NCBI RefSeq assembly: GCF_009913235.1
Contig: NZ_CP047897.1
Span: forward strand, 4,029,001-4,093,000
Source: Nibribacter ruber
Lineage (GTDB): Bacteria; Bacteroidota; Bacteroidia; Cytophagales; Hymenobacteraceae
Direction of reading: 5' to 3'
Length of the DNA: 64,000 bases
How positions within the stretch are numbered: position 1 is the first letter of the stretch; each line of letters opens with the position of its first letter. A program made the position numbers and the translations under genes. The notes under the pieces were generated by a model. That model was not told where the DNA came from, ran no database searches, and worked only from the letters and a program-made list of their open reading frames with translations. Positions 37,565-45,750 of this stretch are shown here, in pieces.

Positions 37565-39811
37565 ATGCAGACCATTCTTTACGCGATTCCCGCTTTTGGC
37601 CTGCTGGCACTTTTGTACACCGCCGTGAAATCGGCGTGGGTGAGCAAGCAGGACGCCGGCCATGAGCACATGAGCACCATTGCCCGCTACATTGCTGAGG
37701 GCGCCATGGCCTTTCTCAAGGCCGAATACAAAGTCCTTACCTATTTTGTCATCATCGCCTCGCTCTTCCTGTTTTATCTGGGGTTTGCAAGTGAGAAATC
37801 TTCGCCATTAATTGTCTTGGCCTTCGTTATCGGGGCTTTCTTTTCGGCTTTGGCCGGATTTATAGGTATGCGAATTGCCACTAAAGCCAACGTGCGTACT
37901 GCCCAGGCGGCACGTACCAGCTTGTCCAAAGCGCTTGATGTATCATTTGGCGGCGGTGCCGTGATGGGCATGGGCGTGGCAGGTTTGGCGGTTCTGGGCT
38001 TAGGCTCCCTGTTCATTGCCTTCTATTACTACTTCGTGCAGCAACATGGGGCCGGAGCCAGCAGTGAGGAAATGGAACGCGCCTTAGAGGTGTTGACTGG
38101 TTTCTCTTTAGGTGCCGAAAGTATTGCCCTTTTTGCCCGCGTGGGCGGCGGTATTTACACCAAAGCCGCCGACGTAGGAGCTGACCTGGTAGGAAAAGTA
38201 GAAGCCGGCATCCCCGAAGATGACCCTAGAAACCCCGCTACCATCGCAGACAACGTAGGCGACAACGTGGGTGACGTGGCCGGAATGGGCGCCGACTTGT
38301 TCGGGTCTTATGTGGCCACCATTCTGGCTACTATGGTATTGGGCCGTGAGATAACCGTGACAGATGACTTCGGAGGTTTGTCTCCTATCATTCTTCCTAT
38401 GCTGATTGCTGGTCTGGGAATCATCTTCTCCATGATTGGCACCTTGTTCGTGCGCGTAAAAGAAGGCGGAAGCGTGCAGGCGGCCTTGAACATGGGCAAC
38501 TGGTCATCTGTGGCGCTAACTGCCATTGCTTCTTACTTTATAGTGGATTTTATGTTGCCAGAGCGTTTGAGCCTGCGCGGGTTTGAGTTCACCTCCAAGG
38601 ACGTGTTCTATGCCATCATCATCGGGCTGATTGTAGGCACGCTTATTTCTCTTATTACTGAATATTACACGGCTATGGGCCGGAAGCCGGTGAATTCCAT
38701 CGTGCAACAGTCCTCTACGGGCGCGGCTACCAATATTATTGCCGGTTTGAGCGTGGGGATGATGAGTACCTGCATGCCGATTATCGTGTTGGCGGCGGGT
38801 ATTGTGTTCTCTTATGCCGTGGCGGGAATCTACGGCGTGGCGATTGCGGCGGCTGGCATGATGGCCACCACGGCCATGCAATTAGCCATTGACGCCTTCG
38901 GACCTATTGCCGACAACGCTGGTGGTATTGCAGAGATGAGTGAACTGCCCAAGGAAGTGCGCGAGCGCACCGATATTCTGGATGCCGTTGGAAACACCAC
39001 TGCCGCTACCGGTAAAGGATTTGCCATTGCCTCTGCGGCCTTGACGTCCTTGGCCTTGTTTGCCGCATTCGTGGGAATCTCAGGCATCAGCACCATTGAC
39101 TTGTACAAAGCGCCAGTGTTGGCTGGTCTGTTCATTGGTGGTATGATTCCATTTGTGTTCTCTGCTTTGGCTATCAGTGCGGTGGGTAGAGCGGCCATGG
39201 CCATGGTGCAGGAAGTGCGCCGTCAATTCAGAGAGATTCCGGGCATCATGGAAGGAACGGGCAAACCCGAATATGACAAATGCGTGGCCATTTCTACCAA
39301 AGCGGCTATCAGGGAAATGATGTTGCCAGGTGCTATTGCGCTCATCGTGCCTTTGATTGTAGGTTTTGGATTGCGCGGTGTTTTTGACGAAGTATCCAGC
39401 GCCGAGATTCTGGGCGGTGTTCTGGCAGGCGTTACAGTTTCTGGCGTGTTAATGGCCCTGTTCCAATCCAACGCAGGCGGTGCCTGGGATAACGCGAAGA
39501 AGTCGTTTGAGAAAGGCGTGATGATTAACGGTGTGATGGAATACAAAGGCTCAGACCCGCACAAAGCGTCTGTAACCGGCGACACCGTGGGTGACCCGTT
39601 CAAAGATACCTCTGGCCCGTCCATGAACATCTTGATCAAATTGATGTCCATCGTTTCTTTGGTGATTGCCCCGCACATCGCTGTGCGTGACACAGCCGCT
39701 CCGGCGCCTGAGAACCGCTTGGATGCCACCGAAACTACGGGTCAACTACATAAAGTAGATGCTGAGAAAACAATTGAATACAAAGCACCCGCTACTCCGG
39801 TAAAAGGCTAA
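37565..39811 (+). CDS. hppA: Membrane-bound proton/sodium-translocating pyrophosphatase
   Basis: 748 residues with about 16 transmembrane helices. Couples hydrolysis of pyrophosphate to ion export. The pyrophosphate/Mg site motifs are clear: GGGIYTKAADVGADLVGKVE, DNVGDNVGDVAGMGADLFGS and the C-terminal TGDTVGDPFKDTSGPS. The segment VGNTTAATGKGFAI has Ala, not Lys, at the position that separates K+-dependent from K+-independent enzymes, so a K+-dependent type is inferred. Which ion is pumped cannot be decided from the sequence alone. It is monocistronic, with a terminator behind it. Confidence 0.95.
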   Translation: MQTILYAIPAFGLLALLYTAVKSAWVSKQDAGHEHMSTIARYIAEGAMAFLKAEYKVLTYFVIIASLFLFYLGFASEKSSPLIVLAFVIGAFFSALAGFIGMRIATKANVRTAQAARTSLSKALDVSFGGGAVMGMGVAGLAVLGLGSLFIAFYYYFVQQHGAGASSEEMERALEVLTGFSLGAESIALFARVGGGIYTKAADVGADLVGKVEAGIPEDDPRNPATIADNVGDNVGDVAGMGADLFGSYVATILATMVLGREITVTDDFGGLSPIILPMLIAGLGIIFSMIGTLFVRVKEGGSVQAALNMGNWSSVALTAIASYFIVDFMLPERLSLRGFEFTSKDVFYAIIIGLIVGTLISLITEYYTAMGRKPVNSIVQQSSTGAATNIIAGLSVGMMSTCMPIIVLAAGIVFSYAVAGIYGVAIAAAGMMATTAMQLAIDAFGPIADNAGGIAEMSELPKEVRERTDILDAVGNTTAATGKGFAIASAALTSLALFAAFVGISGISTIDLYKAPVLAGLFIGGMIPFVFSALAISAVGRAAMAMVQEVRRQFREIPGIMEGTGKPEYDKCVAISTKAAIREMMLPGAIALIVPLIVGFGLRGVFDEVSSAEILGGVLAGVTVSGVLMALFQSNAGGAWDNAKKSFEKGVMINGVMEYKGSDPHKASVTGDTVGDPFKDTSGPSMNILIKLMSIVSLVIAPHIAVRDTAAPAPENRLDATETTGQLHKVDAEKTIEYKAPATPVKG

Positions 39812-39836
39812 GCCTCTGCCGGTCATAGTCCATATA

Positions 39837-39867
39837 AAAGCCCTTTTCTCTGGAAGAGGGCTTTTTG
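39837..39867 (+). terminator. Terminator after hppA
   Basis: AAAAGCCCTTTTCTC / GAAGAGGGCTTTTT hairpin with T run, 26 bases after the hppA stop. Confidence 0.8.
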
Positions 39868-39920
39868 CTTTTATATTCAAGCGGTTTTCCCCATTTTTGA
39901 ATTCGTCTTTCGTTACTGCA

Positions 39921-40457
39921 ATGCTTCAACCCATCACCATCCACGATAAACAGTTCAGTCTTTACATACCCGAGCGCCGCATCCAGCACAGCGTAGAAGT
40001 GGTGGCCGCCCGAATTAGCCATGACTACCGGGGCAAACAGCCCTTGTTTCTGGCGGTGCTCAACGGTTCGTTCATGTTCGCCTCTGACCTCATGAAGGAG
40101 ATGAGCATACCGTGTGAGATTTCTTTCATCAAGCTTTCTTCTTATGCAGACATGAAAAGCACGGGTAAGGTCAAAGAAATCATGGGCCTGAACCAGGAAA
40201 TTGAAGGCCGTCATGTGGTAATAGTGGAGGATATTGTAGACACCGGAAACACCATTGCCGGTTTGTTGCCGCAGTTACGTGAGAAAGGCGTGGCATCGGT
40301 AGAAGTGGCTACTATGCTCATCAAGCCAGAGTGTCTGGAGCACAACCTTTCCATCAAGTATCCGGCCATCTCGGTACCGGGTGAGTTTGTGGTAGGCTAC
40401 GGGCTAGATTACAACGGCTTGGGACGTAACCTTAGAGACATCTATAAAGTAATGTAG
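39921..40457 (+). CDS. hpt: Hypoxanthine phosphoribosyltransferase
   Basis: 178 residues from ATG 39921 (MLQPITIHDKQF); an upstream TTG-started frame is less likely. Purine salvage: converts hypoxanthine or guanine with PRPP to IMP or GMP. The PRPP-binding motif VVIVEDIVDTGNTI, the N-terminal LAVLNGSFMFASDL and the C-terminal VGYGLDYNGLGRNLRDIYK are diagnostic. It precedes adk, another purine-nucleotide gene, but a repeat and a promoter separate the two. Confidence 0.93.
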   Translation: MLQPITIHDKQFSLYIPERRIQHSVEVVAARISHDYRGKQPLFLAVLNGSFMFASDLMKEMSIPCEISFIKLSSYADMKSTGKVKEIMGLNQEIEGRHVVIVEDIVDTGNTIAGLLPQLREKGVASVEVATMLIKPECLEHNLSIKYPAISVPGEFVVGYGLDYNGLGRNLRDIYKVM

Positions 40458-40471
40458 CGTCTAAAGCCTTC

Positions 40472-40509
40472 CGTTTTTGGCCTGTTTTCCAGAAATCAGT
40501 CCATAAACG
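40472..40509. repeat. Family R palindrome, copy 9
   Basis: CGTTTTTGGCCTGTTTTCC then AGAAATCAGTCCATAAACG. The left arm is canonical; the right arm carries four changes, so the stem is imperfect. It lies just after the hpt stop. Confidence 0.88.
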
Positions 40510-40542
40510 CGAGCCCCCTGCCAGGAACTCTTCCTATAGTCC

Positions 40543-40573
40543 TGTGGTTTGCAAGATTTAATTCTTATTTTTG
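40543..40573 (+). promoter_or_regulatory. Promoter of adk
   Basis: TGTG (40543-40546), 19-base spacer, TATTTTTG (40566-40573): a good Bacteroidota TTTG-N19-TAnnTTTG match with one -33 mismatch. It ends 22 bases before the adk ATG. The tex promoter has the same CTGTGGTTTG + TAT(T/C)TTTG layout. Confidence 0.5.
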
Positions 40574-40595
40574 CTCTTTCTCTACCAATCAACAC

Positions 40596-41177
40596 ATGCT
40601 GAACATCGTACTATTTGGTCCTCCAGGTGCAGGCAAAGGCACACAAAGCCAGAAACTGATTGAAAAGTATCAGCTTATCCACCTGTCTACTGGTGATTTG
40701 CTGCGCTCTGAAATCGCGCAAGGAACCCAATTGGGTCTTCAGGCGAAGAAACTCATGGACGAGGGCCTTCTGGTGCCAGATGAAGTGGTGATTGGCATGA
40801 TTGAAAGCAAAATTGCTGACAACCGGACTGCCGCTGGTTTTATCTTTGACGGCTTCCCACGTACCGTTCCTCAGGCCGAAGCGTTAGACCAGCTCTTGGA
40901 GAAATACGACCAAGGGATCAGCTGCATGATTGCTCTGCAAGTTGATGAGGAGGAACTGACAAAGCGTCTATTGCTACGCGGTAAGACCTCAGGCAGACCA
41001 GACGATGCTGATGAGACTCTAATCAGAAAGCGCGTGCAGGAATACAACACCAAAACCACTCCGGTGGCCGACTATTACGCCCAACAAGGCAAGTTCTATG
41101 CGGTAGACGGAATTGGCGAGATAGAAGAAATCTTCACTAAGAGTTGTGAAATTATAGAGGCTTGCCAAGTGGCTTAA
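40596..41177 (+). CDS. adk: Adenylate kinase
   Basis: 193 residues, the short form without an inserted zinc-type LID. P-loop FGPPGAGKGT (residues 7-16), HLSTGDLLRSE, GFIFDGFPRTVPQAEAL and the LID arginines in LLLRGKTSGRPDD. It balances AMP, ADP and ATP in the cytoplasm. It has its own promoter and terminator. Confidence 0.96.
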   Translation: MLNIVLFGPPGAGKGTQSQKLIEKYQLIHLSTGDLLRSEIAQGTQLGLQAKKLMDEGLLVPDEVVIGMIESKIADNRTAAGFIFDGFPRTVPQAEALDQLLEKYDQGISCMIALQVDEEELTKRLLLRGKTSGRPDDADETLIRKRVQEYNTKTTPVADYYAQQGKFYAVDGIGEIEEIFTKSCEIIEACQVA

Positions 41178-41204
41178 CCTCCTTTTAAAATAAACCTATT
41201 GTCT

Positions 41205-41240
41205 AAAAACCATCTGGTACTCCAATGCCAGATGGTTTTT
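41205..41240 (+). terminator. Terminator after adk
   Basis: Perfect stem AAAAACCATCTGG / CCAGATGGTTTTT around a 10-base loop, with a T-rich end. Confidence 0.88.
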
Positions 41241-41372
41241 ATGTTATTAATCTGTTAGGAGTTAAGGTTGCCATAGACTGCTTAAGAGTAGTTTACAAAG
41301 TGCAAAGCGTCAAAAATCTTACATCTTTTGGCGCAACTCTTAATTTCTAATTTCTAATTTTTAATTAAAGAA

Positions 41373-42368
41373 ATGTCGTCATCCAATTTCATCGACTACG
41401 TTAAAATATGTTGCCGTTCTGGGCACGGTGGCGCAGGCTCTGCCCACTTGCACCGGGACAAAAAGAACGCCAAAGGCGGGCCTGACGGGGGCGATGGTGG
41501 CCGTGGTGGTCATATCATCCTCAAAGGAAATTCTCAGCTTTGGACCTTGTTGCACTTGCAGTTCCAAAAACACGTGATTGCCAAGCCAGGCGGTTCTGGC
41601 GGGTCCAGCCATTCTACGGGTGCTAATGGTGATGATATCATCCTAGAGGTGCCCATTGGGACTATTGCCCGTGATGCAGAAACCGGCGAGATGAAAGCTG
41701 AAATCACGGAGCATGACCAAGAGATAATCATTACGCCCGGCGGAAGGGGAGGCCTGGGCAACGCCCACTTCAAGTCGCCTACCAACCAGACGCCGCGCCA
41801 CGCCCAACCCGGCGAGCCCGGCTTAGAGGAATGGACCATTCTGGAGTTGAAATTGTTGGCAGACGTGGGTCTGGTAGGCTTCCCGAACGCCGGTAAGTCT
41901 ACGTTGCTGTCTGTGGTATCGGCGGCTACGCCTAAAATTGCCAATTACCCGTTCACCACCTTGGTGCCTAACCTGGGCGTAGTGGCGTACCGCGACTACA
42001 AATCCTTCGTGATGGCAGACATCCCGGGGATTATTGAAGGCGCCTCTGAGGGTAAAGGATTGGGGATTAGGTTCTTGAAACACATTGAGCGCAATTCCAT
42101 TCTGCTGTTCATGATATCTGCAGAAAGCCCAGACATAGCCGCCGAATACGAGGTATTGGTAAACGAATTGCGCACGTTTAACCCAGAACTCTTGCAGAAA
42201 CAACGCCTTCTGGCCGTGACCAAGTCTGATTTGTTGGACGAGGAACTGGAAGCCGAAATGCGCGCCACTCTGCCCAAAGACCTTCCGGCCATTTTCATTT
42301 CCAGCATGACCAACAAGAACATCATGCAGTTGAAGGACATGATTTGGAAAGCCTTGCAAGAAGCATAA
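41373..42368 (+). CDS. obg: GTPase Obg/CgtA
   Basis: 331 residues. Gly-rich Obg domain at the N-terminus ([28 protein letters not shown]), then a G domain with G1 GFPNAGKST (residues 169-177), G3 [10 protein letters not shown]4 TKSD and G5 ISS. It ends without the C-terminal OCT domain, as in many Bacteroidota. It acts in ribosome assembly and the stress response. It stands alone with a 195-base upstream gap that holds the adk terminator. Confidence 0.95.
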   Translation: MSSSNFIDYVKICCRSGHGGAGSAHLHRDKKNAKGGPDGGDGGRGGHIILKGNSQLWTLLHLQFQKHVIAKPGGSGGSSHSTGANGDDIILEVPIGTIARDAETGEMKAEITEHDQEIIITPGGRGGLGNAHFKSPTNQTPRHAQPGEPGLEEWTILELKLLADVGLVGFPNAGKSTLLSVVSAATPKIANYPFTTLVPNLGVVAYRDYKSFVMADIPGIIEGASEGKGLGIRFLKHIERNSILLFMISAESPDIAAEYEVLVNELRTFNPELLQKQRLLAVTKSDLLDEELEAEMRATLPKDLPAIFISSMTNKNIMQLKDMIWKALQEA

Positions 42369-42370
42369 CA

Positions 42371-42507
42371 AGCCTCACCCCCTAACCCCCTCTCCAGTTG
42401 AGAGGGGGAACTCACCATGCCGTTTTTAGCCTGATTTCCAGAAAACAGGCCAAAAACGCCGAAAGAGAAAAGTCCCTCTCCACGGGGGAGGGATTTAGGG
42501 TGGGGCT
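42371..42507. repeat. Composite inverted repeat enclosing a family R copy
   Basis: Outer imperfect arms AGCCTCACCCCCTAACCCCC (from 42371) and GGATTTAGGGTGGGGCT (to 42507) face each other. The left arm runs into a perfect hairpin CCCCCTCTC-CAGTT-GAGAGGGGG (42386-42408) and the right arm contains CCCTC...GAGGG. A family R palindrome occupies the middle. It starts three bases after the obg stop. Confidence 0.75.
42420..42459. repeat. Family R palindrome, copy 10
   Basis: CCGTTTTTAGCCTGATTTCC then AGAAAACAGGCCAAAAACG. It is nested inside the inverted repeat at 42371-42507. Confidence 0.9.
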
Positions 42508-42653
42508 ACTGCCAAGTCTTCGGCCCGAAACCAGACCTAATAGAGGAGAATTGTGTCAGAATGACAGAAGAACGGGTTTGGCAAAGTAGTTGCCTTTCCT
42601 TTGGCACCAAGAGAACACTAATTGATTAGAAAATATAATCTGTCAGGATAGAT

Positions 42654-43226
42654 ATGAGTAAAGCAACCGAACAACATCCTCAAGAACAAGAAAATATACA
42701 ACCAGAACACCATGAAGGCCTTGAGGCTCCCACTCCAGAGCACGAGGAAGAGCAGATTGGTGAAACAGAAGGACCGACGGCAGAAGACAAAGGCGTCTCT
42801 GAGTTGGATGAACTGAAAGATAAGTTCCTGCGTCTGCAGGCCGAGTTTGACAACTTCAGACGCCGCACTTCTAAGGAGCGCCTGGAGCTGTTCAAGACTG
42901 CTAACCAAGAGCTAATGGTTGCCTTGATTCCGGTGCTGGATGATTTGGAGCGTGCCCAGGCTGCCATGAAAGATGCCCAGGACGTGAACGCGGTACGGGA
43001 AGGTGTAGAACTTATTTTCGCCAAATTCTTAGGGCTGCTCCAGCAGAAGGGCTTAAAGCCAATGGACGCCGTTGGGCAGCCGTTTGACGCCGATATTCAT
43101 GAGGCCATCACCCAGATTCCGGCGCCCAATGAAGACATGAAAGGAAAAGTTATTGACCAGGTGGAGAAAGGCTATTACCTCAATGAGAAGGTAGTTCGCT
43201 TTGCGAAAGTGGTGATAGGAGCATAA
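42654..43226 (+). CDS. grpE: Nucleotide exchange factor GrpE
   Basis: 190 residues. An acidic, disordered N-terminus (about 45 residues) is followed by the coiled coil with LKDKFLRLQAEFDNFRRRTSKER and the beta-wing part KPMDAVGQPFDADIHEAI and YYLNEKVVRFAKVVIG. It releases ADP from DnaK. It is six bases upstream of dnaJ; dnaK is not in the window. Confidence 0.96.
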   Translation: MSKATEQHPQEQENIQPEHHEGLEAPTPEHEEEQIGETEGPTAEDKGVSELDELKDKFLRLQAEFDNFRRRTSKERLELFKTANQELMVALIPVLDDLERAQAAMKDAQDVNAVREGVELIFAKFLGLLQQKGLKPMDAVGQPFDADIHEAITQIPAPNEDMKGKVIDQVEKGYYLNEKVVRFAKVVIGA

Positions 43227-43232
43227 GAAGCC

Positions 43233-44387
43233 ATGGCAACTAAGAGAGATTATTATGAAGTGCTAGGCGTCTCTAAGGGGGCCGCGCAGGATGAAATCAA
43301 GAAGGCGTACCGCAAGATTGCCATCAAGTTTCACCCTGACAAAAACCCAGACGACCCTACCGCCGAGGACAAGTTCAAAGAGGCCGCAGAAGCCTATGAG
43401 GTCCTGAGCGATGAGCAGAAACGCCAGCGCTATGACCAATTCGGGCATCAGGGCATGAACGGCGGCTTCGGTGGTGGCGGCGGTGGCATGAACATGGAGG
43501 ACATCTTCTCCCAGTTCGGTGACATCTTCGGTGGCGGCGGTGGAGGCGGCTTTGAAAGCTTCTTCGGCGGCGGACAGCGTGGCGGCAAGAGAATGCGCAA
43601 AGGCAGTAACCTGCGCATCAAGCTTAAGCTGAACCTGGAAGAAGTAGCCAAAGGCGTTGAGAAGAAAATCAAAGTAAAACGCTACGAAGCCTGTAATACC
43701 TGTGATGGTAACGGTTCTAAAAACGGAACCGCCTTACAGACTTGCGGTACCTGCCAAGGCCAGGGCCAGGTGAAACGCGTTGTGAACACCATGCTGGGTC
43801 AGATGGTGTCTGCGTCTACTTGTCCTACTTGTCACGGTGAGGGCAAGATGGTCAGCCAGAAGTGCGATGTGTGCCACGGCGAAGGTCGTCAGTTGCGTGA
43901 AGAGGTTATCTCTATCAACGTACCGGCGGGTGTAGCAGACGGCATGCAACTCTCAATGAGCGGCAAAGGTAACGTGCCAGAGCGTGGCGGTATCCCGGGT
44001 GACTTACTGATTCAGATTGAAGAAGAAGAGCATCCAACCCTGCGCCGTGACGGCAACAACGTCATGTTTGAGCAATACGTGAGCATTGTAGACGCTACCT
44101 TGGGCACCAGCCTGGAAGTACCAACCATTGAAGGCAAAGTGAAGATTAAGATTGACCCAGGCACGCAGTCGGGTAAAATTCTTAGATTGCGCGGCAAAGG
44201 TATTCCAGAGGTGAACGGCTATGGCAAAGGTGACCAGTTGATTCACATCAATGTCTGGACGCCAAAAAACGTGAACGCCGAGGAACGCCAGATTCTAGAG
44301 AAACTACGTGACTCTCAGAACTTCGCGCCAAACCCAGGCAAGAACGAGAAAGGCTTCTTCGAGAAAATGAAGGAGTACTTTCAATAG
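43233..44387 (+). CDS. dnaJ: Chaperone DnaJ
   Basis: 384 residues. J domain with HPD at residues 34-36 ([10 protein letters not shown]), Gly/Phe-rich linker (about residues 75-115), four CxxCxGxG zinc repeats ([32 protein letters not shown]) and the C-terminal substrate domain. A full-length type I DnaJ, co-transcribed with grpE. Confidence 0.97.
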   Translation: MATKRDYYEVLGVSKGAAQDEIKKAYRKIAIKFHPDKNPDDPTAEDKFKEAAEAYEVLSDEQKRQRYDQFGHQGMNGGFGGGGGGMNMEDIFSQFGDIFGGGGGGGFESFFGGGQRGGKRMRKGSNLRIKLKLNLEEVAKGVEKKIKVKRYEACNTCDGNGSKNGTALQTCGTCQGQGQVKRVVNTMLGQMVSASTCPTCHGEGKMVSQKCDVCHGEGRQLREEVISINVPAGVADGMQLSMSGKGNVPERGGIPGDLLIQIEEEEHPTLRRDGNNVMFEQYVSIVDATLGTSLEVPTIEGKVKIKIDPGTQSGKILRLRGKGIPEVNGYGKGDQLIHINVWTPKNVNAEERQILEKLRDSQNFAPNPGKNEKGFFEKMKEYFQ

Positions 44388-44436
44388 GTAGTCGCGAGTC
44401 TTGAGTCGCGAGTTCTGAGTTTAGATAGACATATCT

Positions 44437-44475
44437 AACGGCTGCTTTCCATTTGGAGAGTGGCCGTTGTCGTTT
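44437..44475 (+). terminator. Terminator after grpE-dnaJ
   Basis: Stem AACGGC..CTTTCC / GGAGAG..GCCGTT with an ATTT loop, followed by GTCGTTTT. Its 3' end runs into the next family R copy. Confidence 0.65.
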
Positions 44476-44507
44476 TCGGGCTATTTTCTGGGAATCAGGC
44501 CAAAAAC
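44471..44507. repeat. Family R palindrome, copy 11
   Basis: CGTTTTCGGGCTATTTTCTGG then GAATCAGGCCAAAAAC. It lies three bases left of the second-family element at 44511-44628. Confidence 0.82.
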
Positions 44508-44510
44508 CCA

Positions 44511-44628
44511 CTCGCTTGCCTCTGGCAAGTGTGAGCAACGGCTGGCCTCTGGCCGACTAAAGATAAAACCCATGATTCACTAGCGGCGAGACGCCGCATG
44601 CTCCTCACACTCGCCAGAGGCGAGCGAG
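44511..44628. repeat. Second repeat family (B), copy 1: long inverted repeat of mini-hairpins
   Basis: Arms CTCGCTTGCCTCTGGCAAG.. (44511-44535) and ..CTCGCCAGAGGCGAGCGAG (44604-44628) pair at 23 of 25 positions. Each arm is itself a hairpin (CTTGCC-TCT-GGCAAG; CTCGCC-AGA-GGCGAG). Inside are further TCT/AGA-loop hairpins: GGCC-TCT-GGCC and GCGGCG-AGA-CGCCGC. It is homologous in layout and length to the element at 48686-48810. Most of the 424-base gap between dnaJ and the ABC genes is this composite. Confidence 0.85.
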
Positions 44629-44725
44629 GGAATGCAACAGTCCTGTCCTCAAGTAAAAAGCCATTTATAAAGTTTTTCAAGGACACATCACCTGTATAGC
44701 CTTACTCTGTATATCACGCAAATCT

Positions 44726-44762
44726 CGTTTTGGGCTTAAATTCTGGAAATCAGGCTAAAAAC
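44726..44762. repeat. Family R palindrome, copy 12 (diverged)
   Basis: CGTTTTGGGCTTAAATTCTGG then AAATCAGGCTAAAAAC. It closes the composite region before the ABC transporter genes. Confidence 0.75.
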
Positions 44763-44811
44763 AGTGTGGATTCGCTTTGCACCATGCCTTGCTTTGAAGT
44801 AGCTTAGCATA

Positions 44812-45750
44812 TTGGATTTAAACCACTTTGCATTGCAACCAATTCTACAAATAAAAGGCGTCAGCAAGCAGTATGAAGCCCACAGAGCCCTCAATAACGT
44901 TTCCTTTGACGTGCCCACGGGAAGCATCTTCGGGTTGCTGGGGCCTAACGGGGCGGGCAAGACCTCGCTCATCAGAATCATTACTCAGATTACCGCCGCT
45001 GATGAAGGCCAAGTGCTATTAGACGGTGAGCCATTACGACCTGAGCACATTCAGCAAGTAGGCTATTTACCTGAGGAGCGTGGCCTTTACAAAAAGATGA
45101 AGGTAGGCGAGCAGTTAATCTACTTAGCCAGGCTCCGGGGCCTGACCAAAGCCGATGCCACCGCCAAAATCAAAACCTGGGCAGACCGCCTGAATCTGCG
45201 AGAGTGGCTCAACAAAAACGTGGAGGACCTCTCTAAAGGAATGCAACAGAAGGTGCAGTTCATTGCCACTGTCTTGCATGAGCCCAAGCTGTTGATTTTG
45301 GATGAACCGTTTTCGGGCTTCGACCCAGTCAACGCCAACATCATCCGGGATGAAATCCTGAAGCTGAAGGAACAGGGCTGTACCATCATTTTCTCTACCC
45401 ACCGCATGGAATCTGTAGAGCAGTTGTGTGACCACATTGCGCTCATCCATAAGTCTGAGAAGGTGCTAGACGGAAGCCTGAAATCCATCAAAGCCGATTA
45501 CAAGAACCATCTTTACACGCTAGAGGGCGAAGGCAAACTTCTCATCACCTCGCCAGATTTCAAAGTCATTCAGCAACAGCAGGAGGGCAATCATTTCAAG
45601 GCCGAGGTGCAGTTGGAACCCAACATCAGCCCGAATGACTTGCTAAGATATTTATTAGACCGCGTGGAGGTACATTGCTTTCAGGAGAAGGTGCCCAGCA
45701 TTCATGATATTTTCATTAAAACCGTAACAGAGGAGGTACACCATGGGTAA
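44812..45750 (+). CDS. ABC transporter ATP-binding protein (ABC-2/NatA type)
   Basis: About 312 residues. Walker A LLGPNGAGKTS, Q-loop in GYLPEERGLY, signature LSKGMQQK, Walker B LLILDEPFSGFDP and the His switch STHRME. The C-terminal extension is as in NatA/CcmA-type exporters. No ATG or GTG precedes the domain: an in-frame TAG lies at 44800, so the start must be TTG 44812 or TTG 44833 (or a rarer codon); TTG 44833 gives MQPILQIKGVSK, closer to the usual family N-terminus. It overlaps the permease gene by eight bases. Confidence 0.92.
   Translation: MDLNHFALQPILQIKGVSKQYEAHRALNNVSFDVPTGSIFGLLGPNGAGKTSLIRIITQITAADEGQVLLDGEPLRPEHIQQVGYLPEERGLYKKMKVGEQLIYLARLRGLTKADATAKIKTWADRLNLREWLNKNVEDLSKGMQQKVQFIATVLHEPKLLILDEPFSGFDPVNANIIRDEILKLKEQGCTIIFSTHRMESVEQLCDHIALIHKSEKVLDGSLKSIKADYKNHLYTLEGEGKLLITSPDFKVIQQQQEGNHFKAEVQLEPNISPNDLLRYLLDRVEVHCFQEKVPSIHDIFIKTVTEEVHHG

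Noticed and set aside
37774-39745. Several minus-strand frames under hppA
   Set aside because: hppA is unambiguous over its whole length; these are shadows of its Ala/Gly-rich codons.
40569-40600. Riboswitch or leader peptide before adk
   Set aside because: The leader is only about 20 bases after the predicted promoter; no room for structure.
42371-42653. Possible short gene in the gap between obg and grpE
   Set aside because: The short plus frame at 42398 is made of repeat sequence and has no recognisable domain.
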